This document shows positions 33,282 to 41,829 of a DNA stretch of 64,000 nucleotides, piece after piece. The DNA is from Bacillota bacterium (GTDB taxonomy: Bacteria; Bacillota; Clostridia; Tissierellales; Peptoniphilaceae): positions 1-64,000 of the forward strand of contig JAEZWM010000078.1 of assembly GCA_023443025.1 (NCBI GenBank). Reading direction: 5' to 3'. The notes under the pieces are model-generated. The model searched no databases. It was not told the origin of the DNA and saw nothing but the letters and a program-made list of their open reading frames with translations. Numbering within the stretch: position 1 is the first letter of the stretch; every line of letters begins with the position of its first letter. The position numbers were made by a program, and so were the translations under genes.

Positions 33282-33853
33282 TAGTCCTCCTTGATTATAA
33301 AAGATTCTCCTGATGAGTTTTCTACAAGTTTTTTAATTAGTTGATTTGCATTTTGTGTCCAGTCAAATTCTCCATGTTCTATCCTAATGACGGTAAATCC
33401 TGATAGTGTACCCTCTATGTCCACTATCATATCCATAAAAGCTCTTTGCAATGCAGTCACGGTTCTAACCTTCTTTTTATCAACCGCTCTTATCCAGTAA
33501 TGTATAGGATATCCCATTTTTATGTCACTTGGATAATTCTTAAGCGTCACTTTTCTGAACTCCGTAAAAGCATCGTCGTCATCATATATAAAAAAGAGTT
33601 TTAAATCTTCATTTACCGCAGTAACTTCTGCTTCATCCCTTAATTGTTCAAGCTCTTCGAGTTCGTAAGGTTCATCAAGTGCTTTAAGGGCATCACAATA
33701 ATACTGTATTCCACTTAATTTTGTAATATAATCTCTAAGCCTTACGTTAAAGTCTACATCGCTTTTAAAGTAAACCCTTACAGCTTCTAAGAAAGCTTTT
33801 TTCTGAACTTTTTCGTTTTCAGTTTCAAAGAAACCACTGTTATTTACGCTCAT
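33281..33853 (-). CDS. Conserved-looking protein of unknown function coupled to folA
   Basis: A 190-residue soluble, acidic protein that I do not recognise. Features are a helical N-terminal half (FLEAVRVYFKSD, RLRDYITKL), an EELEQLRDEAEVTAV helix, a DDDDAF acidic turn, then MGYPIHYWIRAVD and a C-terminal GEFDWTQNANQLIKKLVEN. There is no Cys cluster, signal or membrane helix. The start has GGAGTGATG and a TATAAT (minus strand of 33884-33889) about 30 bp upstream. The one-base overlap with folA suggests a shared mRNA. Confidence 0.65.
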   Translation of the reverse strand: MSVNNSGFFETENEKVQKKAFLEAVRVYFKSDVDFNVRLRDYITKLSGIQYYCDALKALDEPYELEELEQLRDEAEVTAVNEDLKLFFIYDDDDAFTEFRKVTLKNYPSDIKMGYPIHYWIRAVDKKKVRTVTALQRAFMDMIVDIEGTLSGFTVIRIEHGEFDWTQNANQLIKKLVENSSGESFIIKED

Positions 33854-33926
33854 TTCATCACTCCATTGTCATCATACAAAATGATTATACCACAATGCAA
33901 TATATAAAACTATTTTTTAAAATACT

Positions 33927-34769
33927 TTATTCATTTAGTGCTTCAGCATGGTAAGAACTTCTTACAAATGGTGATGAATCCACTCTTTTAAAACCTAACT
34001 CCTCAGCAATCTTTTTGTACTCTTTAAAGGTATCAGGATGAATGTACTCTGCAACTTCAATATGTTTGGTAGACGGCTGTAGATATTGACCTATGGTTAT
34101 CATGTCGCAGTCTACTTCCCTAAGTTTTTTCATCAGATTAACTACCATATCGAAAGTCTCTCCCAAACCTACCATCATTCCTGATTTAGTAACAAAACCT
34201 TTTTTCTTTGCATAGTCTAGTACCTTCAAAGAATGTTCAAACTTACACTCCGGACAAATCTCTTCAAACAATTCAGGCACTGTTTCGACATTGTGGTTTA
34301 ATACATCCGGCTTACTATCTAAAACGATGTCCAGTAATTCTTCCCTCGCGTGAAAATCCGGTATTAGAAGTTCCACTGTGGTTTGAGGATTTAGTTCCTT
34401 AACTAGTCTACAGGTTTCTGCGAAATGATTCGCACCTTCATCCTCCAAATCATCCCTATCAACTGAAGTGATTACAGCATGTCTTAGACCCAGCTCTTTT
34501 ACAGCAAGCGCAAGATTTTTTGGTTCGTCAGGATCTAAAGGAAGCGGTTTTTTAGTGGTAACATTACAGAATTTACAGTTTCTCGTACAGTTTCTTCCCA
34601 TTATCATAAAAGTAGCAGTTCCCATTTCAAAGCATTCCATCTTATTGGGACAGTTTGCTTCGCTACACACCGTGTTTAAATGCATATTTTCAAGTACTTT
34701 TTCAACCGCTTGTGAGTTTTTACTGCCTTGAATCTTTAATTTTATCCATTCAGGTTTTTTTCTTCTCAT
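33927..34769 (-). CDS. lipA: Lipoyl synthase (radical SAM)
   Basis: A 280-residue radical-SAM enzyme that inserts two sulfurs into octanoyl-protein. The auxiliary cluster motif C-x4-C-x5-C is in CSEANCPNKMEC, and the SAM cluster C-x3-C-x2-C in CTRNCKFC. The C-terminal RSSYHAEAL carries the conserved Ser ligand (SSY). The length is close to normal. It starts directly at the lplA stop, in one operon with a lipoate ligase rather than LipB, implying use of free octanoate or lipoate. Confidence 0.95.
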   Translation of the reverse strand: MRRKKPEWIKLKIQGSKNSQAVEKVLENMHLNTVCSEANCPNKMECFEMGTATFMIMGRNCTRNCKFCNVTTKKPLPLDPDEPKNLALAVKELGLRHAVITSVDRDDLEDEGANHFAETCRLVKELNPQTTVELLIPDFHAREELLDIVLDSKPDVLNHNVETVPELFEEICPECKFEHSLKVLDYAKKKGFVTKSGMMVGLGETFDMVVNLMKKLREVDCDMITIGQYLQPSTKHIEVAEYIHPDTFKEYKKIAEELGFKRVDSSPFVRSSYHAEALNE

Positions 34770-35762
34770 TTATGCTCCTTTACACATACTAACCAAATCA
34801 TTAATTAGTATCTCATTGTTCATTCCATTGATATACCTATTTATGTCAACATCCTTAATTATATCTCTTAATGCTTCCGGTTTTACTTCAGTGCCAATTA
34901 ATACTTCTTTTAGATTTTCAATTTCCAAATCCGAGAAAAAATCCCCTAAAAAATCTATGTCGATAATCTTTCCTCCATCCATCCTTAGCTTGTACTCGAC
35001 TAGTCCAAAAGGATATTTAACTGTCATTTCAATCGAGTCGGTATATCTTTTGCCAAGGTTCCACTTTGGATCTCTAAACCTAGATACGTATCTTTCCGAA
35101 TTTTCTAAAAGTTCAGGGGTCAATTCGTCTGTTATGGCTATATTGTAGTAGTTTATAACATATGATTTTAAGTACTCCATAAATTCTTTCGCACTATAAT
35201 CAGGCAGGTACTCTTTTATAGTTCCAACTCTTGAAGCTACTGATTTTACGGATTTATTGATAAATTTAACCGGCCTTGTATTGATTGAGCCTACAAGCAT
35301 GTCCATATTTACATCGAATAAAATAGTTCCATGATGTATGATTCTATTTTTATACTTATACTGTGCATTACCGGAAATCTTTTTACCATCGATTAATATG
35401 TCATTTCTTCCGGTGAACTCAGCATTTAGCCCTAAACTTTTCAAAGCTTCTACAACCGGTTTTGAAAACATTACAAAGGAATTGCTATCGCTTTTTCCAA
35501 TATCCGTTATAAGAGAATACTGCATGTTTCCCAAATCACAAAAAACTGTTCCTCCGCCTGAAAGTCTTCTGACTATATCGATATCATTATTCTCAACATA
35601 CTCGAAGTTCAGCTCTGCAAATGCATCCTGATTTTTACCAAGCAGTATTGTCGGTCTGTTTTGCCATAGCATAAAATGTGATTGGTTTGTTTCTTTTAGA
35701 AGATACTCTTCGATGCCGTGGTTCACCGCCGGATCTATATTATCATTATTTAGATATCTCAT
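34770..35762 (-). CDS. lplA: Lipoate-protein ligase
   Basis: A 330-residue LplA-like ligase. It has the RRLSGGGTVFCDLGN substrate-binding loop, the catalytic-Lys region GKKISGNAQ, HHGTILF, and a C-terminal accessory domain (about 250-330). It activates lipoate (or octanoate) with ATP and attaches it to E2 or GcvH. Its start lies 17 bp inside the preceding hydrolase gene. Target lipoyl-domain proteins are not in the window. Confidence 0.93.
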   Translation of the reverse strand: MRYLNNDNIDPAVNHGIEEYLLKETNQSHFMLWQNRPTILLGKNQDAFAELNFEYVENNDIDIVRRLSGGGTVFCDLGNMQYSLITDIGKSDSNSFVMFSKPVVEALKSLGLNAEFTGRNDILIDGKKISGNAQYKYKNRIIHHGTILFDVNMDMLVGSINTRPVKFINKSVKSVASRVGTIKEYLPDYSAKEFMEYLKSYVINYYNIAITDELTPELLENSERYVSRFRDPKWNLGKRYTDSIEMTVKYPFGLVEYKLRMDGGKIIDIDFLGDFFSDLEIENLKEVLIGTEVKPEALRDIIKDVDINRYINGMNNEILINDLVSMCKGA

Positions 35763-36465
35763 TTTCCACCTTCTTTACAAAATAATTAAATAAACCTTGG
35801 TTCAATTCTGAGTGATGTAAAAACTCCGGATGGAATTGAATCCCCATAAACATATGCTCATCTGTAGTTTCTACAGCTTCAATAATCCCATCTGCACTTC
35901 TTGCAACCACTTTAAATCCTTCAGCTAAATCCTTGATCGCCTGATGATGGAATGTGTTTACAACGGCACTCTTACCATAATAATCATAGAGATGCGAATC
36001 TTCTTCGATATATATGGTATGGAAATTCTCTTGGAAATCTTCTATCTTTGGACTGTGAACCAGGACATCTTTAAGCTGCGTGTAGATGTCTTGGTAGAGA
36101 GTGCCTCCTTTAACGACATTTGCAAGTTGTAAACCCCTACACACCGCAAGCATAGGTAACTTCCTTTCAAATGCACCCTTTATTGCATTTACTTCAGTTG
36201 CATCCCTTTCAAAATGTATTGTTCCCAGCTCTCTGATTGGTTCTTCACCATAATAAAATGGTGTTACATCTTCTCCACCAATCATTACCAATCCATCTAC
36301 AAAGTCAAGAAAAGCATCTATTAGTTTATGACTATTTAAAACAGGATAAACAATAGGGATAGCTCCTGCTCTTTCGAGTCCAAGTGAAAACAAATAGTTT
36401 AACTCATGAGATTTTCTACCAAATCTCTTAGCGTCCCAACTTATAATTCCTATTTTTGTCTTCAT
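35746..36465 (-). CDS. Peptidase C26 / gamma-glutamyl hydrolase-like amidotransferase (copy 1)
   Basis: A 239-residue class-I glutamine-amidotransferase-fold hydrolase related to PuuD. The nucleophile Cys lies in LAVCRGLQLANV and the His/Glu pair in GIQFHPEFLH. GGEDVTPFYYGEEP and FHHQAIKDLAEG are typical of C26 gamma-Glu-GABA hydrolases. It is followed with overlap by lplA and preceded with one-base overlap by a paralogue of similar length. The substrate is unknown; a gamma-glutamyl or other amide bond is expected. Confidence 0.85.
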   Translation of the reverse strand: MKTKIGIISWDAKRFGRKSHELNYLFSLGLERAGAIPIVYPVLNSHKLIDAFLDFVDGLVMIGGEDVTPFYYGEEPIRELGTIHFERDATEVNAIKGAFERKLPMLAVCRGLQLANVVKGGTLYQDIYTQLKDVLVHSPKIEDFQENFHTIYIEEDSHLYDYYGKSAVVNTFHHQAIKDLAEGFKVVARSADGIIEAVETTDEHMFMGIQFHPEFLHHSELNQGLFNYFVKKVENEISK

Positions 36466-37187
36466 TATATACTCCTTATAAAGTCATCAAATACTCTTTT
36501 AAATTCATCTGAATGTCTACCGGGTTCTGTTAGTCTTTCAGGATGGAATTGAAAACCTAAGAAATATGGATAGTCCTTCATCTCGACCACCTCTATAATG
36601 CCATCTCTGCTTTTTGCAACCGGTATAAGTCCATCGGCTAGTTCTTTGATTGCCTGATGATGAATGGAGTTAACGACCATGGTCTCAGTTTTTACTATTT
36701 CATAAAATCTGCTGTTTTTATCTATATCTATAAAATGATATAGTTCATCCGGTCCATCTTCATCATAATGATCCCTGTGATGAACAATTTTTGTGAAACC
36801 ACTCATCTTTAAATCCTGATATAGAGTACCCCCAAGTGCGACATTGGTAAGCTGGAGTCCTCTGCATACTGCAAGTATTGGAATTCTCCTTTCCATAGCT
36901 GCTTTTAATATCATCATCTCAGACTCATCTCGCTCAGGCTGGTAAGTTGTCTCCATTACCGGATCTTCATTATAATAAAAAGGCGATATATCTACACCAC
37001 CGGCAAGTATAACAGCATCTAAATTACTCACGATTTCCTTTGCATTTTCAATATTTTCGAATACCGGAAGCATAAGAGGTAGTGCTCCGGCACAACAAAT
37101 CGAACCTACATACCCATCATCCAGTTTTAGAATTGGAGCGATTTTTGTTTTAATTAAACTCGTTGATATTCCTATTTTCTTTACCAT
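36465..37187 (-). CDS. Peptidase C26 / gamma-glutamyl hydrolase-like amidotransferase (copy 2)
   Basis: A 240-residue paralogue of the next gene, with nucleophile Cys in LAVCRGLQLTNV, IHHQAIKELADG, and the catalytic His-x-Glu in GFQFHPERL. The YYNEDPVMETTYQPERDESE segment binds the gamma-glutamyl group in relatives. It is first in a four-gene coupled operon: C26, C26, lplA, lipA. The divergence of the two copies suggests different substrates or a heteromer. Confidence 0.85.
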   Translation of the reverse strand: MVKKIGISTSLIKTKIAPILKLDDGYVGSICCAGALPLMLPVFENIENAKEIVSNLDAVILAGGVDISPFYYNEDPVMETTYQPERDESEMMILKAAMERRIPILAVCRGLQLTNVALGGTLYQDLKMSGFTKIVHHRDHYDEDGPDELYHFIDIDKNSRFYEIVKTETMVVNSIHHQAIKELADGLIPVAKSRDGIIEVVEMKDYPYFLGFQFHPERLTEPGRHSDEFKRVFDDFIRSI

Positions 37188-37327
37188 TTACAACTCCTAT
37201 TAAAGTAATAATCTATTTTATGTACTCTAATATTACTCTTTGTTAAATTATTTATATCTTTACCCATAAAAAAGAAAAAGTAAACTAAAGCCGTCACTTG
37301 ACTGCACTTTTATGTACTTTCTCTTTA
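37188..37327 (-). other. Intergenic region with weak terminator-like hairpin
   Basis: A region of 140 bp. The arms AAAGTA (plus strand, about 37272) and TACTTT (about 37316) enclose an imperfect hairpin and are followed on the minus strand by CTTTTTCTTTTTT, so it may terminate the YczE gene. A TTAACA and TACATA pair before the C26 operon could be its promoter. Neither is strong. Confidence 0.4.
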
Positions 37328-37981
37328 TTATTTAGCCAGATTTGTAATAGTATCTTTAATAGTTTCATGATTCACTACTTTTGGATCAAACTTTAATATA
37401 TCAAACACAAATTGTATAACAAATCCTGCAACAAATGCTGACATAATAGTCCCAAGTCCCACAGGTCCACCTAGGAGATAACCAAGTAGGGTAACTGTTA
37501 TTTCAATTCCTGCACGACTTACACCTATTGGTAGTCCTGTTAATCTATTAACACCAACCATTGCAGCATCTCTTGGACCTGCCCCAAGACCTGACTTGAT
37601 GTAGTAGTAGGTCGCAAATGCTATGATTAAAAATCCTATCAAAAAAAGAATTACTCTAAGCAAGTAGTTTTCTGGCTTAGGGACAAAGTTTAAATACCTG
37701 ATTAAATCTATAAAAAGTCCTACGAAAATTATATTAAGAATGGTTCCAAATCCTATTTTTTCTCCCATCAGATGATCAAACAAAAGAATTACAAGTCCAA
37801 CCCCGATTGATGCTATTCCAAAAGAAATCCCGGTCACATTTGAAACGCCTTGATGAAAGACTTCCCACGGTGCATAGCCAATCTCAGCATTTAGAGTAAA
37901 GACAATTCCAAGACCATATAGAAATAATCCAAGCATTAGGCTCGTAAACCTCTTAATGAGTTCTAATCTATAGCTCTTCAC
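37328..37981 (-). CDS. YczE/YitT-like membrane protein
   Basis: A 217-residue protein with five to six helices. The landmarks GLGIVFTLNAEIGYAPWEVFHQGVS and YYIKSGLGAGPRDAAMVG are those of the YczE/YyaS/YitT family. Its function is unknown; B. subtilis YczE affects bacillaene and surfactin production post-translationally. The start is ambiguous: GTG 37981 has a well-spaced GAGG; ATG 37987 immediately follows that GAGG. It overlaps the phosphodiesterase gene, so both share an mRNA. Confidence 0.82.
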   Translation of the reverse strand: MKSYRLELIKRFTSLMLGLFLYGLGIVFTLNAEIGYAPWEVFHQGVSNVTGISFGIASIGVGLVILLFDHLMGEKIGFGTILNIIFVGLFIDLIRYLNFVPKPENYLLRVILFLIGFLIIAFATYYYIKSGLGAGPRDAAMVGVNRLTGLPIGVSRAGIEITVTLLGYLLGGPVGLGTIMSAFVAGFVIQFVFDILKFDPKVVNHETIKDTITNLAK

Positions 37982-38531
37982 ATTCATCCTCAATACATAC
38001 CGTCGTTATTTCTTCATGAGATTCAAGATTATATAGGGTTATTTTACCATCTTCATAGTAAGCAAGTGATTTTTTGGCATCTTTTGGAAATGTTGTGCTT
38101 CCCGGATTGCACACCAAAACTCCACCTGAGTGTTCAAGCTTTTTAACATGCGTATGTCCATAGAGAAGAACATCTGCGTTTAAGTCTATAGCTTTTCTGA
38201 TTAAATCTTCTTCAGTTCCTATATGGCCATGCACTAAATAAAATCTGTAGTCGTCTATCTCTACGATTCTTTCTTTTTCACTAAGGTTTTGCCCTATTAC
38301 CATCTCATCAACTTCCGAGTCGCAATTTCCCTTGATATATATAAATTTATCTGATTTAGACAATCCTTCTGCTATAGTTTTTGGATCATAACTCTCAGGA
38401 AGACCATTTCTAGGACCATGGTAAAGCACATCTCCTAGATGTATTATTTTTTCACAGTCTTCTAGTACTTCCATAGCTTCACTAAAGTCGTCTACGCTTC
38501 CATGAGTGTCACTAATAATTCCTAATTTCAT
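37968..38531 (-). CDS. YfcE-like metallophosphoesterase
   Basis: A 187-residue calcineurin-fold phosphodiesterase. Metal motifs in order are SDTHG (Asp8, His10), GDVLYHG, GNCDSE and HGHIG then GHTH. This set defines the MJ0936/YfcE family, active on phosphodiesters with Mn2+ in vitro; natural substrates are unknown. AAGGAGG precedes the start and an extended -10 (TGATATAAT; minus strand of 38552-38560) lies about 25 bp upstream. Confidence 0.9.
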   Translation of the reverse strand: MKLGIISDTHGSVDDFSEAMEVLEDCEKIIHLGDVLYHGPRNGLPESYDPKTIAEGLSKSDKFIYIKGNCDSEVDEMVIGQNLSEKERIVEIDDYRFYLVHGHIGTEEDLIRKAIDLNADVLLYGHTHVKKLEHSGGVLVCNPGSTTFPKDAKKSLAYYEDGKITLYNLESHEEITTVCIEDECEEL

Positions 38532-38607
38532 CGTATCAGCCTCCTTATAATATTATATCATTAGTAAGGTGTTCTAGGAAGAGCGATAGCTAATGATTCA
38601 CCATAAA

Positions 38608-38638
38608 AAAATAAAAGCCGAAATTCGGCTTTTATTTT
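38608..38638. terminator. Terminator of the hyl-fdh operon
   Basis: A 14-15 bp stem (38608-38622 with 38624-38638) centred on GCCGA-AAT-TCGGC, with long A and T runs. It overlaps the stop codon of the ferritin-like gene and can act in both directions. Confidence 0.85.
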
Positions 38639-39146
38639 AACCTCCCCATGGAAGGTTCATATATTCTTTTTTCAGTCTCTTATACTCGGCTTTAAATAGG
38701 TCTTCATGAGTGTATTCCCATTTTGCAAGACGATCGAATAATTCTTTAAGTCTTTCGTCCTCGACCTCATCTCTTGACTCTTCATAAAATTCTGCAAAGT
38801 CTCTCTCGATTAGATAAGCCATTCTAAGAACTGTCATATCCGGTACATCTGATTCAGTTAATGTTTTTTCCAGATGTTCAGACTCTTCTCTTTGCTTAAA
38901 TATATTATCTGTACCTTCGTTTTCCATAAACTCGGTATTTACTACATATCCTTCAGCATCTTCAACATATCTTTCAAGTTCTCCTTTAAGATAGTGATAA
39001 TGACCCAGCTCAACTTCAGCCAATTGTTCGAATAATTCTCTGGTAGTTGGATTTGCAAATCCTTCCGCTTTTTCTTTAAAGAATTTATGCCCATCCATCT
39101 CCATGTTCATTGCGAACTGTATTATCTTAGCATATTCCGGATTCAT
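38637..39146 (-). CDS. Ferritin-like diiron protein (rubrerythrin family, no rubredoxin domain)
   Basis: A 169-residue four-helix protein. Ligand motifs come in two repeats: EMDGHKFFKEKA with VELGHYHYLKGE, then IERDFAEFYEE with WEYTHEDLFKAE, giving the E..ExxH pairs of a diiron site. There are no Cys residues, so the rubredoxin tail of rubrerythrins is missing. It begins 1 bp after the fdhF stop and ends the operon. It may protect the oxygen-sensitive iron-sulfur and Se centres by peroxide reduction; this is inference. Confidence 0.85.
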   Translation of the reverse strand: MNPEYAKIIQFAMNMEMDGHKFFKEKAEGFANPTTRELFEQLAEVELGHYHYLKGELERYVEDAEGYVVNTEFMENEGTDNIFKQREESEHLEKTLTESDVPDMTVLRMAYLIERDFAEFYEESRDEVEDERLKELFDRLAKWEYTHEDLFKAEYKRLKKEYMNLPWGG

Positions 39147-39147
39147 A

Positions 39148-41829
39148 CTACCCTCCTATTTTCTGTATTTGTACTGCCGCAAACTTATATTCCGGCGTCT
39201 TTGCATTTGGACAAAGAGCTGCATTTGTAAGTTCGTTAGCCGCACCATCCGCGTAGTGGAATGGCATGTACATAATATTGTCTCTTATAGTATCGGTTAC
39301 CCTTGCTGTAGTGTGTATTTTACCTCTTCTGGAGGACAATTCGATAAGCTCTCCATTGTGAATACCCAAGCTCTCAGCCAGTTCTTCACTCATTTCGACA
39401 TAAGAAGAACCTTCTTTTTGCATAATTCCTTCAGTTCTACCGGTCATTGTAATTACATTGTACTGATATAGGTTTCTACCGGTACTTAAGATGTATGGAT
39501 ACTCTTCATCTGTAACTTCAGCAGGATCTACATTTTCAAATGGCATAAACAGACCTACACCTCTTGCCATTATATCTTTATGCATGTATCTTGTACCTGG
39601 ATGATCTGCATCCGGACATGGCCATTGTACTCCTAGTCCTTCTATCTTTGGATAGCTGATTCCTTTATAAGAAGGTGTCAATGATGCCATTTCATCGAAG
39701 ATTTCTTCAGATGAGTTATACTGCATATGATATCCCATTCTTCTTGAAATATCTGTGATTATATCCCAGTCAACTCTTGAACCTGATAGAGGTGGTATTG
39801 CTTTTCTAACTCTTTGAACTCTTCTTTCAGTATTTGTAAATGTACCATTTTTCTCAGCGTAAGAAGTAGCAGGAAGCACTACATCTGCAAATTCTGCAGT
39901 TGGAGTCATAAACATATCTTGAACTATCATGAACTCAAGGCTGTTAAATGCTTCTCTAACATGTCCTAAATCCGGATCCGATAATGCTTGATCCTCTCCA
40001 AATATATATAGACCTTTTAATTTTCCTTCTATAGCTGCAGGAAGCATTTCAGTAGCAGTCATTCCTACCTCGCCTGATAACTCAACACCCCATGCTTTTT
40101 CAAATTTTTCTTTAACTTCCGGTTTGAAAACTTTTTGATATCCAGGATAATCCGCAGGTAGGGCTCCCATATCACAAGCTCCCTGAACGTTGTTTTGTCC
40201 CCTTATTGGGTTAACTCCTGCTGATTCCTTACCTATATTACCGGTCATCATTGCAAGGTTTGATAAACTCATTACATTTCTGGTACCCGTAATATGTTCT
40301 GTAATTCCTAAGCAGTAATAGATTCCCGCTTTGTCAGCAGTCGCATAAATTCTGGCAGCATTTCTGATGTCTTCAGCATCTACACCACAAATCTCGGCTG
40401 CATACTCAGGAGTGTAAGGAGCGATTGTCTCTACTAGTTCATCAAAATCTTCAGTTCTATTTTTAATGTATTCTTCGTCATAAAGTTTTTCTTCGTAGAT
40501 TACATGACATACAGCATTGATAAATGCTATGTTGGTTCCCGGTTTAATAGCTATATGGATGTCAGCATCCTCAGCAAGTTCAATTCTTCTTGGATCTACT
40601 ACGATTAGTTTAGCTCCTCTTTTACGAGCTCTCTTCATAAAGGTTCCGATTACCGGATGGGCTTCAGTTGGATTTGATCCAATTAAGAAGATACAATCCG
40701 TGTATTCGATCTCTTTAATACTGTTCGTCATGGCACCACTGCCTAGTGTTGTTGCAAGACCTGCAACTGTAGGAGCGTGTCAGACCCTAGCGCAGTGATC
40801 TACATTGTTGGTACCGATCGCCGCGCGGATAAATTTTTGGAATATATAGTTATCTTCATTTGTAGCCCTTGCACAGGAGAATCCTCCTATAGAATCAGGT
40901 CCATATTTTGCCTTTATTTCAGTAAGTTTCTCAGTTATTAGACTTAACGCTTCTTCCCAGGTAGCTTCTTCGAACACACCATTTCTCTTAATAAGTGGTG
41001 TTCTTAATCTATCCGGATGGTTGATGAAGTTGTAAGCAAATCTTCCCTTAACACATAGAAGACCAATATTTGGTTCGCTCTTCCAGTATGGTTCTGCTCC
41101 AACTACTTTACCATCTTTAGTAAGAAGGTTTAACTGACATCCTACCGCACAATATGGACAAGTTGTTTTAGTTTTTTCAACTTCCCATAATCTGTATTTT
41201 TCTTTTGTCTTAGGCATTAATGCCCCTGTTGGACAAGCTGCTACACAGTTACCACATGATACACAAACTGACTGTTCTATACCTTTATCAAATGGAGCCA
41301 CGACTTTGGTATCAAAACCTCTGTCTTGAAAACCTATTGCGTTAGTAACTTGGAGTTCTGAACATGCTCTTACGCATCTACCGCATAGGATACATTTACT
41401 ACCATCATATGTATAGAACGGGTTTGAATCGTCTATAGGGTAATTCTTTACTTCACCGGATCTATAAGATCCGTCGATTATGTCGTAATCATAACAGTAA
41501 TCTTGTAGTTTACATTCTCCTGATTTACCACATGTCAAACAGTCATTTGGATGGTTGGAGAATAATAAATCCAGTAATTCACGTCTGGAATTATATACCA
41601 ATTCATTATCTGTTTCTATTTCCATTCCATCTTCCAGTAAAGCTGAGCAGGATGTAACAAGTCCACGACCTGCTACATCAACTACACAGATTCTGCATGA
41701 TGAGGAGCTTTTAAGCCTCTCATCATGACAGAATGTAGGTATATCAATACCTATTTCTTTACAAGCTTCTAGAATGGTGATACCGTCTTCGAAAGTATAT
41801 TCGAGACCGTTAACTTTCACCTTCTTCAT
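39148..41829 (-). CDS. fdhF: Selenocysteine formate dehydrogenase, NuoG-like N-terminus
   Basis: An 893-residue Mo/W enzyme whose Sec350 is encoded by the in-frame TGA at 40782-40780. Domains are: [2Fe-2S] (Cys34, 45, 48, 61); His93/Cys97/100/106 [4Fe-4S]; two ferredoxin clusters (146-156 and 189-199); the FDH [4Fe-4S] (Cys224, 227, 231, 259); then the molybdopterin domains. Around Sec the sequence reads NNVDHCARV-U-HAPTVAGLATTLGSGA, the classic FDH active site. The downstream SECIS hairpin has stem GUUGCA/UGCAAC and loop GGUCU. Treating TGA as stop would wrongly give two genes (with a false start at 40731). The start ATG 41829 has GAGGAGG. It oxidises formate or reduces CO2 within a Hyl-type complex. 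selABCD must be elsewhere. Confidence 0.95.
40751..40782 (-). promoter_or_regulatory. SECIS element and Sec UGA codon of fdhF
   Basis: Minus strand: UGA at 40782-40780, 12 nt, stem GUUGCA (40767-40762), loop GGUCU (40761-40757), stem UGCAAC (40756-40751). Spacing, stem and GGUCU loop match the E. coli fdhF SECIS recognised by SelB. Confidence 0.92.

Noticed and set aside
39148..40731. Separate downstream molybdopterin oxidoreductase gene starting at ATG 40731
   Set aside because: The ATG is an internal Met just after the Sec site; no ribosome site precedes it, and the UGA plus SECIS show one continuous gene.
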